Below, piece by piece: positions 55,686 to 64,000 of a stretch of 64,000 bases of DNA (its first letter is position 1; each line of letters opens with the position of its first letter). The notes beneath the pieces are model-generated. The model had not been told where the DNA came from. It made no database searches and worked only from the letters and a program-made list of their open reading frames with translations. This stretch comes from Neorhizobium galegae (GTDB taxonomy: Bacteria; Pseudomonadota; Alphaproteobacteria; Rhizobiales; Rhizobiaceae). The position numbers were made by a program, and so were the translations under genes. Location of the stretch: NCBI RefSeq assembly GCF_021391675.1, contig NZ_CP090096.1, forward strand, positions 930,001 to 994,000. The letters run 5' to 3'.

Positions 55686-56690
55686 ATGCAAGATCGAGCA
55701 ATGGAAAAGACGATGGAACCGGCGCTTGCCGTCAGCGACCTGAATGTCGAAATCCTCGGGGAGAACGGGGCCTTTCCCGTCGTCTCGGAGATGAGCCTTT
55801 CGGTGCGCCCCGGCGAGACGGTCTGCATCGTCGGTGAAAGCGGCTGCGGCAAGTCGATGACCGCGCTGTCGCTGCTGCGCCTCCTGCCCGACAGCGCCCG
55901 CGTCGCATCCGGCTCGATCAGGATCCATGGCGAGGACTTTCTCGCCATGGATCGGCGCCAGGTCGAGGATTTCCGCGGCGACAAGATCGCCATGATCTTC
56001 CAGGAACCGCTATCGGCGCTGAACCCGGTGCTGACGATCGGCGAACAGATCGCTGAATCCGTCCGCCAGCACCGAAGGCTTGGGCGGCGCGAGGCCTTTG
56101 CGCGTGCCGTCAAATGCCTGGAACTGGTCCAGATGCCGGACCCCGAACGTCGCGCCCGGCAATATCCCCATGAACTTTCCGGCGGCATGCGCCAGCGCGC
56201 GATGATTGCTCTGGCGCTTGCCTGCGAACCGAAGATCATCATCGCCGACGAGCCGACGACGGCCCTCGATGTGACGGTTCAGGCGCAGATCCTCGGCCTG
56301 ATCTCCGACCTCCAGAAGCGGCTTGGCACAGCCCAGATCCTGATCACCCACGATCTCGGCGTGGTTGCCGAAATCGCCGACCGCGTCATCGTCATGTATG
56401 CCGGCCGGCGGGTTGAGGAATGCAGCGTCTACGAACTCTTCGACAACCCGATCCATCCCTATACGATCGGCCTGATGGGCGCCGTCCCCCATCGGGACAG
56501 AACGGAAGCCGCCCCGGAACGGCTGACGGATATTCCCGGCACCGTGCCGCCGCTCTGGGACCTGCCGAACGGCTGCGCGTTTGCGCCCCGCTGTCCCGGC
56601 GCCTCGGCCCGCTGCCTGGAGGAACGCCCACCCTTCATCGAAAAGAAACCGGGGCATTTTGCCGCCTGCTGGGAGCATGACAATGCCTGA
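55686..56690 (+). CDS. ABC transporter ATP-binding protein, DppD type
   Basis: 334 residues from ATG 55686 (or 329 from ATG 55701). Walker A GESGCGKS, signature LSGGMRQRA, Walker B IIIADEPTTALDV and the Cys-rich C-terminus (GCAFAPRCPGASARC). Its stop overlaps the DppF-type start by 8 bp. Confidence 0.94.
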   Translation: MQDRAMEKTMEPALAVSDLNVEILGENGAFPVVSEMSLSVRPGETVCIVGESGCGKSMTALSLLRLLPDSARVASGSIRIHGEDFLAMDRRQVEDFRGDKIAMIFQEPLSALNPVLTIGEQIAESVRQHRRLGRREAFARAVKCLELVQMPDPERRARQYPHELSGGMRQRAMIALALACEPKIIIADEPTTALDVTVQAQILGLISDLQKRLGTAQILITHDLGVVAEIADRVIVMYAGRRVEECSVYELFDNPIHPYTIGLMGAVPHRDRTEAAPERLTDIPGTVPPLWDLPNGCAFAPRCPGASARCLEERPPFIEKKPGHFAACWEHDNA

Positions 56691-57657
56691 TGCCGCGGCC
56701 CCTCTCCTCTCCGTGGAGAACCTCAAGGTGCATTTTGCCATCCGCTCCGGCGTCTTCCAGCGGCAGGTCGGCGAGGTGAAGGCCGTCGACGGCGTTTCCT
56801 TCTCGATCGGTTCGGGCGAAACGCTCGGCCTTGTCGGCGAAAGCGGCTGCGGCAAGTCGACCACCGGGCTCGCCCTCATGGGCCTCGTGAAGGCTACGGA
56901 CGGCCACATCGCCATGCAGGGAGCCGAGGACGTCACGCAAATGCGGAGCATCCCGCGATCCTACCGCCGCCGCATGCAGATCATCTTCCAGGATCCTTTC
57001 TCCTCGCTCAACCCGCGCCAGCGGGTGCGCGACATCATCCGTGCGCCGCTCGATATCCATGGCATCGGCACGATCGAGGAACGGCGGGCCGAGGTCGCCA
57101 AGCTCATGTCGCTGGTGGGTTTGAGGCCCGACCAGGCCGACAATTTTCCGCACCAGTTCTCCGGCGGCCAGCGCCAGAGGATCGGCATCGCCCGGGCGCT
57201 GGCCCTGAAGCCCGATATCATCGTCTGCGACGAGCCGGTTTCTGCACTGGACGTGTCCGTACAGGCCCAGATCCTCAACCTGCTCGCCGACCTGCAGAAG
57301 GAACTCGGCCTTTCCTACCTGTTCATTTCGCATGATCTCGGCGTGGTCGAACACGTCTCGCACCGGGTCGCCGTCATGTATCTCGGCAAGATCGTCGAGA
57401 CCGGGTCGAAAGAGGCGATCTTCACGAAACCCCTTCACCCCTATTCGGAACTGCTGCTGCGCTCGGCGCCGGCACATGATCCGCGCAAGCGTCACAGGTT
57501 CAGCGCCGTCAGCGACGACATTCCGAGCGCCACGCGAAAACCCTTGGGCTGCGCCTTCCACACCCGTTGCCCCCTCGCGACCGATATCTGCCGCCAAATC
57601 GAACCGCGGCTCGAACGGAAGGCCGACGGCCAGTCCGTTGCCTGCCATCACCGATAG
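56683..57657 (+). CDS. ABC transporter ATP-binding protein, DppF type
   Basis: 324 residues from ATG 56683, which has GGGAG 7 bp upstream; ATG 56677 is in the same frame. Walker A GESGCGKST, signature FSGGQRQRI, Walker B IIVCDEPVSALDV and the Cys-rich C-terminus GCAFHTRCPLATDIC. Completes the second peptide-type importer. Confidence 0.94.
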   Translation: MPDAAAPLLSVENLKVHFAIRSGVFQRQVGEVKAVDGVSFSIGSGETLGLVGESGCGKSTTGLALMGLVKATDGHIAMQGAEDVTQMRSIPRSYRRRMQIIFQDPFSSLNPRQRVRDIIRAPLDIHGIGTIEERRAEVAKLMSLVGLRPDQADNFPHQFSGGQRQRIGIARALALKPDIIVCDEPVSALDVSVQAQILNLLADLQKELGLSYLFISHDLGVVEHVSHRVAVMYLGKIVETGSKEAIFTKPLHPYSELLLRSAPAHDPRKRHRFSAVSDDIPSATRKPLGCAFHTRCPLATDICRQIEPRLERKADGQSVACHHR

Positions 57658-57669
57658 AGGAGTTTCACG

Positions 57670-58155
57670 ATGATCGAGGACCTGATCGGGCTTCTGGCAG
57701 AACCTGGCCAGCCAAACTTCTTCTACGATGCGCTGGACGCCGCTCTCGCCAGGCACGTTGGCCACCGCCTGTTGACGCTGCTCTACACGGATGGCGACGA
57801 GGTGGCGCGCGTCTATTCGAACATGCCGGACGTCTATCCCGTCTTCGGCCGCAAACCGATGGGCCTCACGCCCTGGGGCGACTTGGTGCTGCGCCGGCAG
57901 CAACCCTTTCTCGGCCGCGACCGAGAGGCCATCAAATGGGCCTTCTTCGATCACGAACTGATTGCCAGCATCGGCCTCAATGCAGCGATCAACATCCCGG
58001 TCGTCTATGACGGCGAAACAATCGGCACGATCAACCTGCTGCACGAAGAATTTTTCTACGAGGAAACGCATGTCGAGATCGCCAGGAAATTCGCTCCGCT
58101 GCTGATCCCCGCCTTCCTCGAAGCCCGCCGCGCCGGCAGTGCGCCGAGAGATTGA
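57670..58155 (+). CDS. GAF domain-containing protein
   Basis: 161 residues, about one GAF domain. YTDGDEVARVYSNMPDVYPV and INIPVVYDGETIGTINLLHE are GAF core strands; no output domain follows. It has a good ribosome site (GAGG) and lies in the operon. It could be a small-molecule sensor or an enzyme-like binding protein for the pathway. Confidence 0.8.
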   Translation: MIEDLIGLLAEPGQPNFFYDALDAALARHVGHRLLTLLYTDGDEVARVYSNMPDVYPVFGRKPMGLTPWGDLVLRRQQPFLGRDREAIKWAFFDHELIASIGLNAAINIPVVYDGETIGTINLLHEEFFYEETHVEIARKFAPLLIPAFLEARRAGSAPRD

Positions 58156-58169
58156 AAAGGAACAAGACC

Positions 58170-59399
58170 GTGACCTCCTATCTCTTCGAAAACGCCCGCA
58201 TTGTCGACGGAACCAGCCCTCAGCCGAGCGAGCCGGTTTCGGTGCTCGTCGAGGGCGACCTGATCCGCGAGGTTTCGCCCTCCATCAACAGCGCCGGCGC
58301 GCAGCGGATCAACCTTGCCGGCAAGGTGCTGATGCCGGGCCTGATCGACGCCCATGTGCACGTCATCGCCGGCATGGTGAACCTCGGCCAGAACGCGAAA
58401 CTTCCGGATCCGATCGTCACCGTGCGCGCCTTCAAGATCATGGGCGACATGCTGATGCGCGGCTTCACCACCGTCCGTGATTTGGGCGGCGCGACCTCCG
58501 GCCTGCTGGCCGCCACGCAGGAAGCGCCCTGGCCGACACCGCGGCTCAATATCTGCGGCAAGGCGCTCTCGCAATCCGGCGGCCATACGGACTATCGCGG
58601 CCCCTATGACGACACGCCGACGCCGAAGACCGGCCATACGCTCGGCAATCTCGGGCGCATCTGCGACGGGGTGCCGGAAGTCCGCAAGGCCGCCCGCGAA
58701 GAACTGAAATCAGGTGCACATTTCATCAAGGTCATGGCAAACGGCGGCATCGCTTCGCCGACCGACCCGATCCACTTCCTCGGCTTCTCGCGGGAAGAGC
58801 TGATCGCCGCCGTCGAGGAGGCGGAGAATGCCGGCACCTATGTCGCAGCGCATCTCTATACCGACAAGGCGATCCGCCGGGCGATCGAATGCGGGATCCA
58901 TTCGCTGGAACACTGCAACCTGATCCGCCCACAGACCGCGAAGCTCGCCGTCGAAAACGGCTGCATCTCGGTGCCGACGCTCGTCACCTACGAGAAGCTC
59001 GGCGTCGAGGGGCCGGCGCTCGGCCTACCGTCCGCCTCCGTCGCCAAAGTCGATTCCGTGCGGCTGGCCGGCATGGAATCGCTCTCGATCATGCGCGACG
59101 CCGGCCTGCCGATGGCTTACGGCACCGACCTGCTCGGTGAAATGCACCGGCATCAGTCAGAGGAATTCGTGATCCGCACACGCGTCCTGCCCGCCCATGA
59201 GGTCATCGCCTCCGCAACGCATGTCGCAGCAAAGCTGCTCAGGATGGAGGGCAAGATCGGATGCATCGCACCAGGCGCCTTCGCTGACCTGATCGTGGTC
59301 GATGGCAATCCGCTCAGCGACATGTCGCTGCTGACACATCAGGGCGCCCATATGCCGATCATCGTCCGGGGCGGGATTTTCGTGAAAAATCAGGGGTAA
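58170..59399 (+). CDS. metal-dependent amidohydrolase (imidazolonepropionase/prolidase-like)
   Basis: 409 residues from GTG 58170 with AAAGGA upstream; a TTG at 58152 is the alternative. Metal centre: HVH in IDAHVHVIAG, the Lys of HFIKVMANGGIA that is normally carboxylated, His in VAAHLYTD, His in SLEHCNL and Asp in YGTDLLG. This is the active-site set of binuclear or mononuclear amidohydrolases acting on amides and Xaa-Pro-like substrates. It follows the GAF gene and precedes the DUF885-like gene by 5 bp. Confidence 0.9.
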   Translation: MTSYLFENARIVDGTSPQPSEPVSVLVEGDLIREVSPSINSAGAQRINLAGKVLMPGLIDAHVHVIAGMVNLGQNAKLPDPIVTVRAFKIMGDMLMRGFTTVRDLGGATSGLLAATQEAPWPTPRLNICGKALSQSGGHTDYRGPYDDTPTPKTGHTLGNLGRICDGVPEVRKAAREELKSGAHFIKVMANGGIASPTDPIHFLGFSREELIAAVEEAENAGTYVAAHLYTDKAIRRAIECGIHSLEHCNLIRPQTAKLAVENGCISVPTLVTYEKLGVEGPALGLPSASVAKVDSVRLAGMESLSIMRDAGLPMAYGTDLLGEMHRHQSEEFVIRTRVLPAHEVIASATHVAAKLLRMEGKIGCIAPGAFADLIVVDGNPLSDMSLLTHQGAHMPIIVRGGIFVKNQG

Positions 59400-59404
59400 C
59401 GTGG

Positions 59405-60634
59405 ATGGAATTGGGAAGAGAGATGGCGGCGATAACGGCAGGTCTTGACCTGCTCTATCGCAGTCGCAATGGCAATGCCGGTATCCTCGATGCCGAAGGC
59501 TTGATACCGGTCGCCGTCGCCGAAGTTTCGCCGCGGCAATTCGACACCTACGAGGAGGCAGAGAGCGCACTCCTGTCCTTGCGCGACCGCCTCGGACAAG
59601 CGGAAAACGCACTGCGTCGGGACTGGCTCGACGAGATGTCGGATTCACTGCTCGCCCTGATCACCACCTTCCGCGGCGATACCATCAGCTTTGCCGAAAG
59701 ACTGGAACGACAGATCCGCGTCGATGTGCGCGACATCCCTGAAGAGATCATTGCGAGCTATCACAAAGGTATCCGCGAGGCATTGGACGAACTCGGCTTC
59801 CGCGGCGGGAACCTGTCGGAAGATCTTGCGCGCTGGGAGGAGCGCGCACGAATACCGTCCGACAAGGTGCTGGACGTTCTGGCGGACTTTCAGCGTCAGG
59901 CGCGGGCGCGATGCGGTGCTCTGGCGACCGCGTTGAAGGCTGACTGGCTCGGTGGCGAATGGCTCAAGCCGATCGGTCAGCGGAACGTGCCGTATTCGGC
60001 CTATTGCGATTTCCCCGAAAGGCGGTTGTTGCTCAATGTCGATTTTCCCTACACTGCATTCAGCCTCAAGCACCTGGCGGTGCACGAAACCTTTCCGGGC
60101 CATCTCGTTCATCTGAAACTGCGCGAGAGGCGCGTGGCGGAAGGCCTCATGCCGCTCGATGCGGCTCAGGTCGTCACCAGTTCGGCGAGTTCGGCCATTT
60201 TCGAAGGCATTGCCGATAACGGCCTGCAGTTTCTCGACTGGATCGAAACGCCCGAGGATCATCTCGGCCACCTGCTGCAGCGGCTTCGTTCGGCGCTCAG
60301 GTGCCGCGCCGCCTGGCAAGTGCTTGGTGAGGGCAGATCCCTCGACAAGGTCGTGCCGGATATCGCGGAGGCCTCCCTCCAGTCACCCGACGTAACTCGA
60401 TCCCGCCTCGCCTTCCTTCGTCACAAGTTGCGTGCACCCTTCGTCTACGCATACTGGTGCGGAGAAATGGCGGTCGACTCGGTTTGGTCTCAGGTAAAGG
60501 CCACAGAAAGAGGTGAGTTTTGGGGCTACCTCTACGACAATATGCATACGCCGAATACTTTAGCGAAACATTGGCCCAATCGGCCCCCGAGACAAGAGAT
60601 GGACGGCGCGGCGATGCCTGTCGCATACCTGTAA
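59405..60634 (+). CDS. DUF885-like metallohydrolase
   Basis: 409 residues from ATG 59405 (an ATG at 59423 is also possible). Mostly helical, with a Zn-binding motif HETFPGHLVH (HExxxGH) near residue 230 and a downstream SAIFEGIADNG that supplies the third ligand Glu, as in the DUF885 metallopeptidase-like family. Function is not established for the family. It ends the transporter-hydrolase operon. Confidence 0.8.
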   Translation: MELGREMAAITAGLDLLYRSRNGNAGILDAEGLIPVAVAEVSPRQFDTYEEAESALLSLRDRLGQAENALRRDWLDEMSDSLLALITTFRGDTISFAERLERQIRVDVRDIPEEIIASYHKGIREALDELGFRGGNLSEDLARWEERARIPSDKVLDVLADFQRQARARCGALATALKADWLGGEWLKPIGQRNVPYSAYCDFPERRLLLNVDFPYTAFSLKHLAVHETFPGHLVHLKLRERRVAEGLMPLDAAQVVTSSASSAIFEGIADNGLQFLDWIETPEDHLGHLLQRLRSALRCRAAWQVLGEGRSLDKVVPDIAEASLQSPDVTRSRLAFLRHKLRAPFVYAYWCGEMAVDSVWSQVKATERGEFWGYLYDNMHTPNTLAKHWPNRPPRQEMDGAAMPVAYL

Positions 60635-60697
60635 TAGTGTAACCTTAGGTTAGAATGGCTCCAGGCTTGGGGCAAATCCTAACTTAGAGGCGAGCCA

Positions 60698-62692
60698 ATG
60701 AACGAGCACACTTCCCGGAAGATATTCCCAACGACCCAGCTTGAAGACGCGGATGGCGATGGCCACAACACGAGCGTCAACCCGACCATGGGTGAAATCA
60801 TCGGCAAGCGTTTCTCGCGCCGGAATTTTCTGCAGGGCTCGCTCGCCGTCTCGGCTATTGCGGCCACGGTCAGCCCTGTCGCTCTGATGAGCGCCGACGA
60901 GGCGCGTGCCCAGAACAGGAGCGGGTCCGCCTTTAGGTTCACCGAAGTGGAAGCCGGCGTTGATGCCAACCACCACGTGGCCGACGGTTATGACGCCGAT
61001 ATCCTTCTGCGCTGGGGCGATGCCGTCCTGCCCGGCGCGCCGAAATTCGATCCCACCAAGCAGACGGCTGATGCGCAGAGCAAGCAGTTCGGCTATAACA
61101 ACGACTATGTCGGCTACATTCCGCTCGAAGGTTCGAGCGAGCACGGCCTGCTCGTCGTCAATCACGAATACACCAATCCGCACCTGATGTTCCCGGGCCT
61201 CGTCAAGGTCGTGGATGGCAAGATCAAGCAGGGCGCGCTCAGCAAGGAGCAGGTGGATGTCGAAATGGCGGCCCATGGCGGCACCATCGTTGAAATCCGC
61301 AAGGCCGGAGGCAAGTGGCAGATCGTCACCGACGGCAAATACAATCGCCGTATCACTGCCAACACACCGATGGAAATTACCGGCCCGGCGGCCGGCAACG
61401 ATCGCCTGAAGACCTATGTCGATGCGACTGGCACGCGCGCCATCGGCACGATCAACAACTGCGCCGGCGGCGTCACGCCCTGGGGCACATACATCATGGC
61501 GGAAGAGAATTTCCATGGCTATTTCTCCGGTAAGCTGCCGGAAGGCCATAAGGAGGCCGCCAACTACAAGCGATACGGCGTTCCGGAAGGTGGCTACGAG
61601 TGGGCCAATTTCTACGACCGCTACGATCTCGCCAAGGAACCGAACGAGCCGAATCGCTTCGGCTGGATCGTCGAGGTTGATGTCATGGACCCGGCCTCCA
61701 TGCCGAAAAAGCGCACCGCGCTCGGCCGCACGAAACATGAGGGCGCCGAATCGATCGTCGCCAAGAACGGCAAGGTCGTCTTCTATCTCGGTGACGACGA
61801 ACGGTTCGACTATGTCTACAAGTTCGTGACTGAAGGCACGTTCAACCCGAACGACCGCGCGGCCAACATGAACCTGCTCGACAAGGGAACGCTATACGTC
61901 GCCAAGTTCAACGAGGACGGCACCATGCAGTGGCTGCCGATGATCCACGGCCAGGGCCCGCTGACCGCCGCCAACGGATTTAACAGCCAGGCGGATGTGT
62001 TGATCGAATGTCGGCGCGCGGGAGACGTGCTCGGTGCCACAAAAATGGACAGACCGGAAGACGTCCAGCCGAACGGCGTCAACGGCAAGGTCTACGTCAT
62101 GCTGACCAACAACACCCGCCGCAAGGCCGACCAGATAAATGCTGCCAATCCGCGTGCAGAAAACGCCTTTGGCCATATCATCGAGATTGCCGAAAACGAC
62201 GGCGATTTCACCGCCACCTCCGGCAAGTGGGAAGTGCTTCTGAAGTGCGGCGATCCTTCCGTTGCGGCGGTCGGCGCGACCTTCTCCACAGAAACCACCA
62301 AGAACGGCTGGTTCGGCATGCCGGATAACTGCGCCGTCGATTCCGCCGGCCGGCTCTGGGTCTCGACCGACGGCAACAACAACAAGGCGACCGGCCGAAC
62401 AGACGGTCTCTGGGCCGTCGATACGGAAGGTGAAGCCCGCGCCACGTCAAAGCTCTTCTTCCGCGTTCCCGTCGGTGCTGAGATGTGCGGCCCGCTTTTC
62501 ACCCCGGATGACCAAACGGCTTTCGTCGCCGTCCAGCATCCGGCCGATGGCGGCGAGGACTGGTCTGGCCATGGCCGTCCGTCCTACTACGAGGACCTTT
62601 CCACCCGCTGGCCGGACTTCAAGCCCGACATGCCAGTGCGACCTGCAGTCGTTGCGATCACCAAGGTGGGTGGCGGCAAGATTGCCGTCTGA
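60698..62692 (+). CDS. phoX: PhoX-type alkaline phosphatase (DUF839 family), Tat-exported
   Basis: 664 residues. A twin-arginine signal (FSRRNFLQGSLAVSAIAATV) sends the folded enzyme to the periplasm. PhoX uses Fe3+/Ca2+ to hydrolyse phosphate monoesters. Family features: HEYTNPHLMFPG, GGVTPWGTYIMAEENFHGYF, LGRTKHEGAESIVAKNGKVV and the RPEDVQPNGVNGKVYVML segment with PNG. No clear Pho box was found in the 63 bp upstream. A strong hairpin follows. Confidence 0.87.
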   Translation: MNEHTSRKIFPTTQLEDADGDGHNTSVNPTMGEIIGKRFSRRNFLQGSLAVSAIAATVSPVALMSADEARAQNRSGSAFRFTEVEAGVDANHHVADGYDADILLRWGDAVLPGAPKFDPTKQTADAQSKQFGYNNDYVGYIPLEGSSEHGLLVVNHEYTNPHLMFPGLVKVVDGKIKQGALSKEQVDVEMAAHGGTIVEIRKAGGKWQIVTDGKYNRRITANTPMEITGPAAGNDRLKTYVDATGTRAIGTINNCAGGVTPWGTYIMAEENFHGYFSGKLPEGHKEAANYKRYGVPEGGYEWANFYDRYDLAKEPNEPNRFGWIVEVDVMDPASMPKKRTALGRTKHEGAESIVAKNGKVVFYLGDDERFDYVYKFVTEGTFNPNDRAANMNLLDKGTLYVAKFNEDGTMQWLPMIHGQGPLTAANGFNSQADVLIECRRAGDVLGATKMDRPEDVQPNGVNGKVYVMLTNNTRRKADQINAANPRAENAFGHIIEIAENDGDFTATSGKWEVLLKCGDPSVAAVGATFSTETTKNGWFGMPDNCAVDSAGRLWVSTDGNNNKATGRTDGLWAVDTEGEARATSKLFFRVPVGAEMCGPLFTPDDQTAFVAVQHPADGGEDWSGHGRPSYYEDLSTRWPDFKPDMPVRPAVVAITKVGGGKIAV

Positions 62693-62715
62693 CACGATCA
62701 ACGCAGCGTCGAGCG

Positions 62716-62752
62716 ACAACGAGAGCGGCAGCGCGGCTGCCGCTCTCGTTGT
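62716..62752 (+). terminator. strong hairpin after phoX
   Basis: A perfect 16-bp stem (62716-62731 with 62737-62752) around a 5-nt CGCGG loop, 24 bp after the phoX stop. There is no long T run after it, so it may be a terminator of low T content or an mRNA-stabilising hairpin. Confidence 0.65.
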
Positions 62753-62897
62753 GAATGCCGGCCGGGGTGAGTGCATTATCCCGGCGGCAATGCGCAGCAT
62801 GCCCCTCCCCTCGAGCCACAAGGTTTCCCTTTTGGGCTACGTCCTCTCGCTTGTTGCGGTACCTGGTAGCCTGGTCGGTCGGAGCCGCGAGCGCTGG

Positions 62898-64000
62898 TTA
62901 TCTTGGAAAGGGAAGAGCTGCTGCCACACACTCTGTGTGCTGGAGGTCGCTCAAGGACTGCCAAGACGGAATCTGGTGACCGGAGATATTCGCCCAACTC
63001 AAACAATCTCGAAACTTATATTCCCGATCAGCTTCATCCAAGGGGGCTTCTATGGCACCCTTTGCATGAAGTCGTTCGACACTGATATGCCGACCGTCGC
63101 AGGTGATCACGGTCACACGATGCGGCAGTCTCTCAACACCCTTTTCCTGTTCCGGCGTGTATGCAGTCATCGAAATACGAGACATTAGATCACGAAGTTC
63201 CAGACGGACGGCTGCTTCTGGCGTGAAGTCGGAAAGCCCCAGTTTTCCATGGATAAAAGCGGTCGCCAAGCAATATTGCATCGAAAACCGCGCTTCCATT
63301 TCATCCTTGGGGTCCGCATAAGCAAGATTACGCTGTGCTGATATGCCAACTTGAGTATCGATACCGCGAATGTCGGCGATATCGAGATCGTATCGCTTCT
63401 TGAGCTCGAGCAGCGCATCGATAGCCCGATGCGTCGAGCCGCAACAGGGGTGCCTTTTCGTCACAAGTCCGCGCGTTTCGATTACATGTTCGGAGGCAAG
63501 GACCAAATCCTTCCAGCCCTTGGCGTCTTCACCGCCGGACAATTCAAGAAATCCCTGCCGACCCTCCAGGATATCCAGTCTCGCCTCTAGACCGGCCTTG
63601 GCCATCAAAGCCGCTTCAACGGCGTTTCTCGCGGCAACACCTGCATGAACTGGCTTCACCATAGTTCCGAACTGGCCCTTCAGCCCGCAGGAAAGGCTCA
63701 CGGCGATACTCATCGCATGCGCGACTTCAGTTTCCGTAGCCCGCAGGAGTATCGCGACGCCGGCCGCGGCGCCTATGCAGCCCACCGTGGAGGTCGCATG
63801 CCAGCCAGCATTGTAGTGTGATGGATTGACGCCGAATCCCACCGCCGCCTGAGCCTCGAGTCCAGCGAGATAGGCGGACAGAAAATTCCTACCGGTGATC
63901 GATCGATCACCACCGGCAACCGCAAGCAATGCCGGCACCAGCACTGCGGAGGCGTGGGCTCGCGCCGGGTGGAAATTGTCGTCGAAATCGAGGCTATGGG
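62898..64000 (-). CDS. MmgE/PrpD family protein, N-terminus outside window
   Basis: The open frame continues to the window edge (HSLDFDDNFHPARAHASAVL before a GTG at 63944), so the start lies beyond 64000. Family motifs: the early FDDNFHPARAHA, AGWHATSTVGCIGAAAGVAI, GTMVKPVHAGVAARNAVEAA and KRHPCCGSTHRAIDAL. Members are 2-methylcitrate or related dehydratases and isomerases of small hydroxyacids. Its C-terminus at 62898 converges on phoX. Confidence 0.88.
   Translation of the reverse strand, partial: HSLDFDDNFHPARAHASAVLVPALLAVAGGDRSITGRNFLSAYLAGLEAQAAVGFGVNPSHYNAGWHATSTVGCIGAAAGVAILLRATETEVAHAMSIAVSLSCGLKGQFGTMVKPVHAGVAARNAVEAALMAKAGLEARLDILEGRQGFLELSGGEDAKGWKDLVLASEHVIETRGLVTKRHPCCGSTHRAIDALLELKKRYDLDIADIRGIDTQVGISAQRNLAYADPKDEMEARFSMQYCLATAFIHGKLGLSDFTPEAAVRLELRDLMSRISMTAYTPEQEKGVERLPHRVTVITCDGRHISVERLHAKGAIEAPLDEADREYKFRDCLSWANISGHQIPSWQSLSDLQHTECVAAALPFPR

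Noticed and set aside
60634..60697. A Pho box before phoX
   Set aside because: CTGTAAT...TAACCTT shows only weak likeness to the consensus.

Overview
The window is GC-rich, densely coded DNA with the gene style of an alphaproteobacterium of the Rhizobiales (Rhizobium, Agrobacterium or Ensifer-like). This rests on the many ABC uptake operons, the matA/matB-type malonate genes, the intracellular PHA depolymerase, the FCD-GntR and IclR regulators and the rhizobial-looking insertion sequences. No rRNA, tRNA, replication gene or CRISPR array was seen. The catabolic content and the IS-rich middle would suit a megaplasmid or an accessory chromosomal region, but that is inference.

Layout. 1-4144: a 5'-truncated 2-hydroxyacid dehydrogenase, a small alpha/beta-barrel protein, a VOC protein, an AraC regulator, tryptophan 2,3-dioxygenase (kynA) and a GST. 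4255-8461: PHA depolymerase, malonyl-CoA decarboxylase (matA) and malonyl-CoA synthetase (matB, one-base frameshift). 8550-15970: a colinear cluster of a UGSC-type thiol protein with a long C-terminal extension, a thioredoxin-reductase-like flavoprotein with CxxC, a GntR regulator and a ferric-type ABC transporter. GTATAC/GCATAC elements lie in front of both matA and the UGSC gene, so the two blocks may form one regulon. 15987-23091: nitroreductase, an ABC ATPase remnant, an M24 hydrolase, an Rrf2 regulator and a sulfur-scavenging-like set (SfnB-type dehydrogenase, NtaA/DszA-type monooxygenase, 1-Cys peroxiredoxin), with a short ORF ahead of a strong bidirectional terminator.

23413-33731: an IclR regulator divergent from a peptide-type ABC operon that also encodes a NodB-like deacetylase, an SDR and a penicillin-acylase-family amidase. 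33749-46623 is a plastic, decaying island: a gene cut by two abutted 1118-bp IS30-family copies, ribokinase, a pyruvate carboxylase 3' remnant, an IclR regulator, a seven-motif FG-GAP protein overlapping a shikimate-dehydrogenase-like gene, IS3, ISNCY and IS6 remnants, a Tat-exported amidohydrolase and a nucleoside hydrolase fragment. Ribokinase and two IS-flanked genes suggest a partly lost nucleoside or sugar pathway. 46579-60634: aldo/keto reductase, then a second peptide-type ABC operon with its own GntR regulator, two tandem M24 proteins with altered metal ligands, an aspartoacylase-like deacylase, a GAF protein, an amidohydrolase and a DUF885-like metallohydrolase, probably for import and hydrolysis of an amide or peptide-like compound. 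60698-62692: Tat-exported PhoX-type phosphatase. 62898-64000: a MmgE/PrpD protein that runs off the window.
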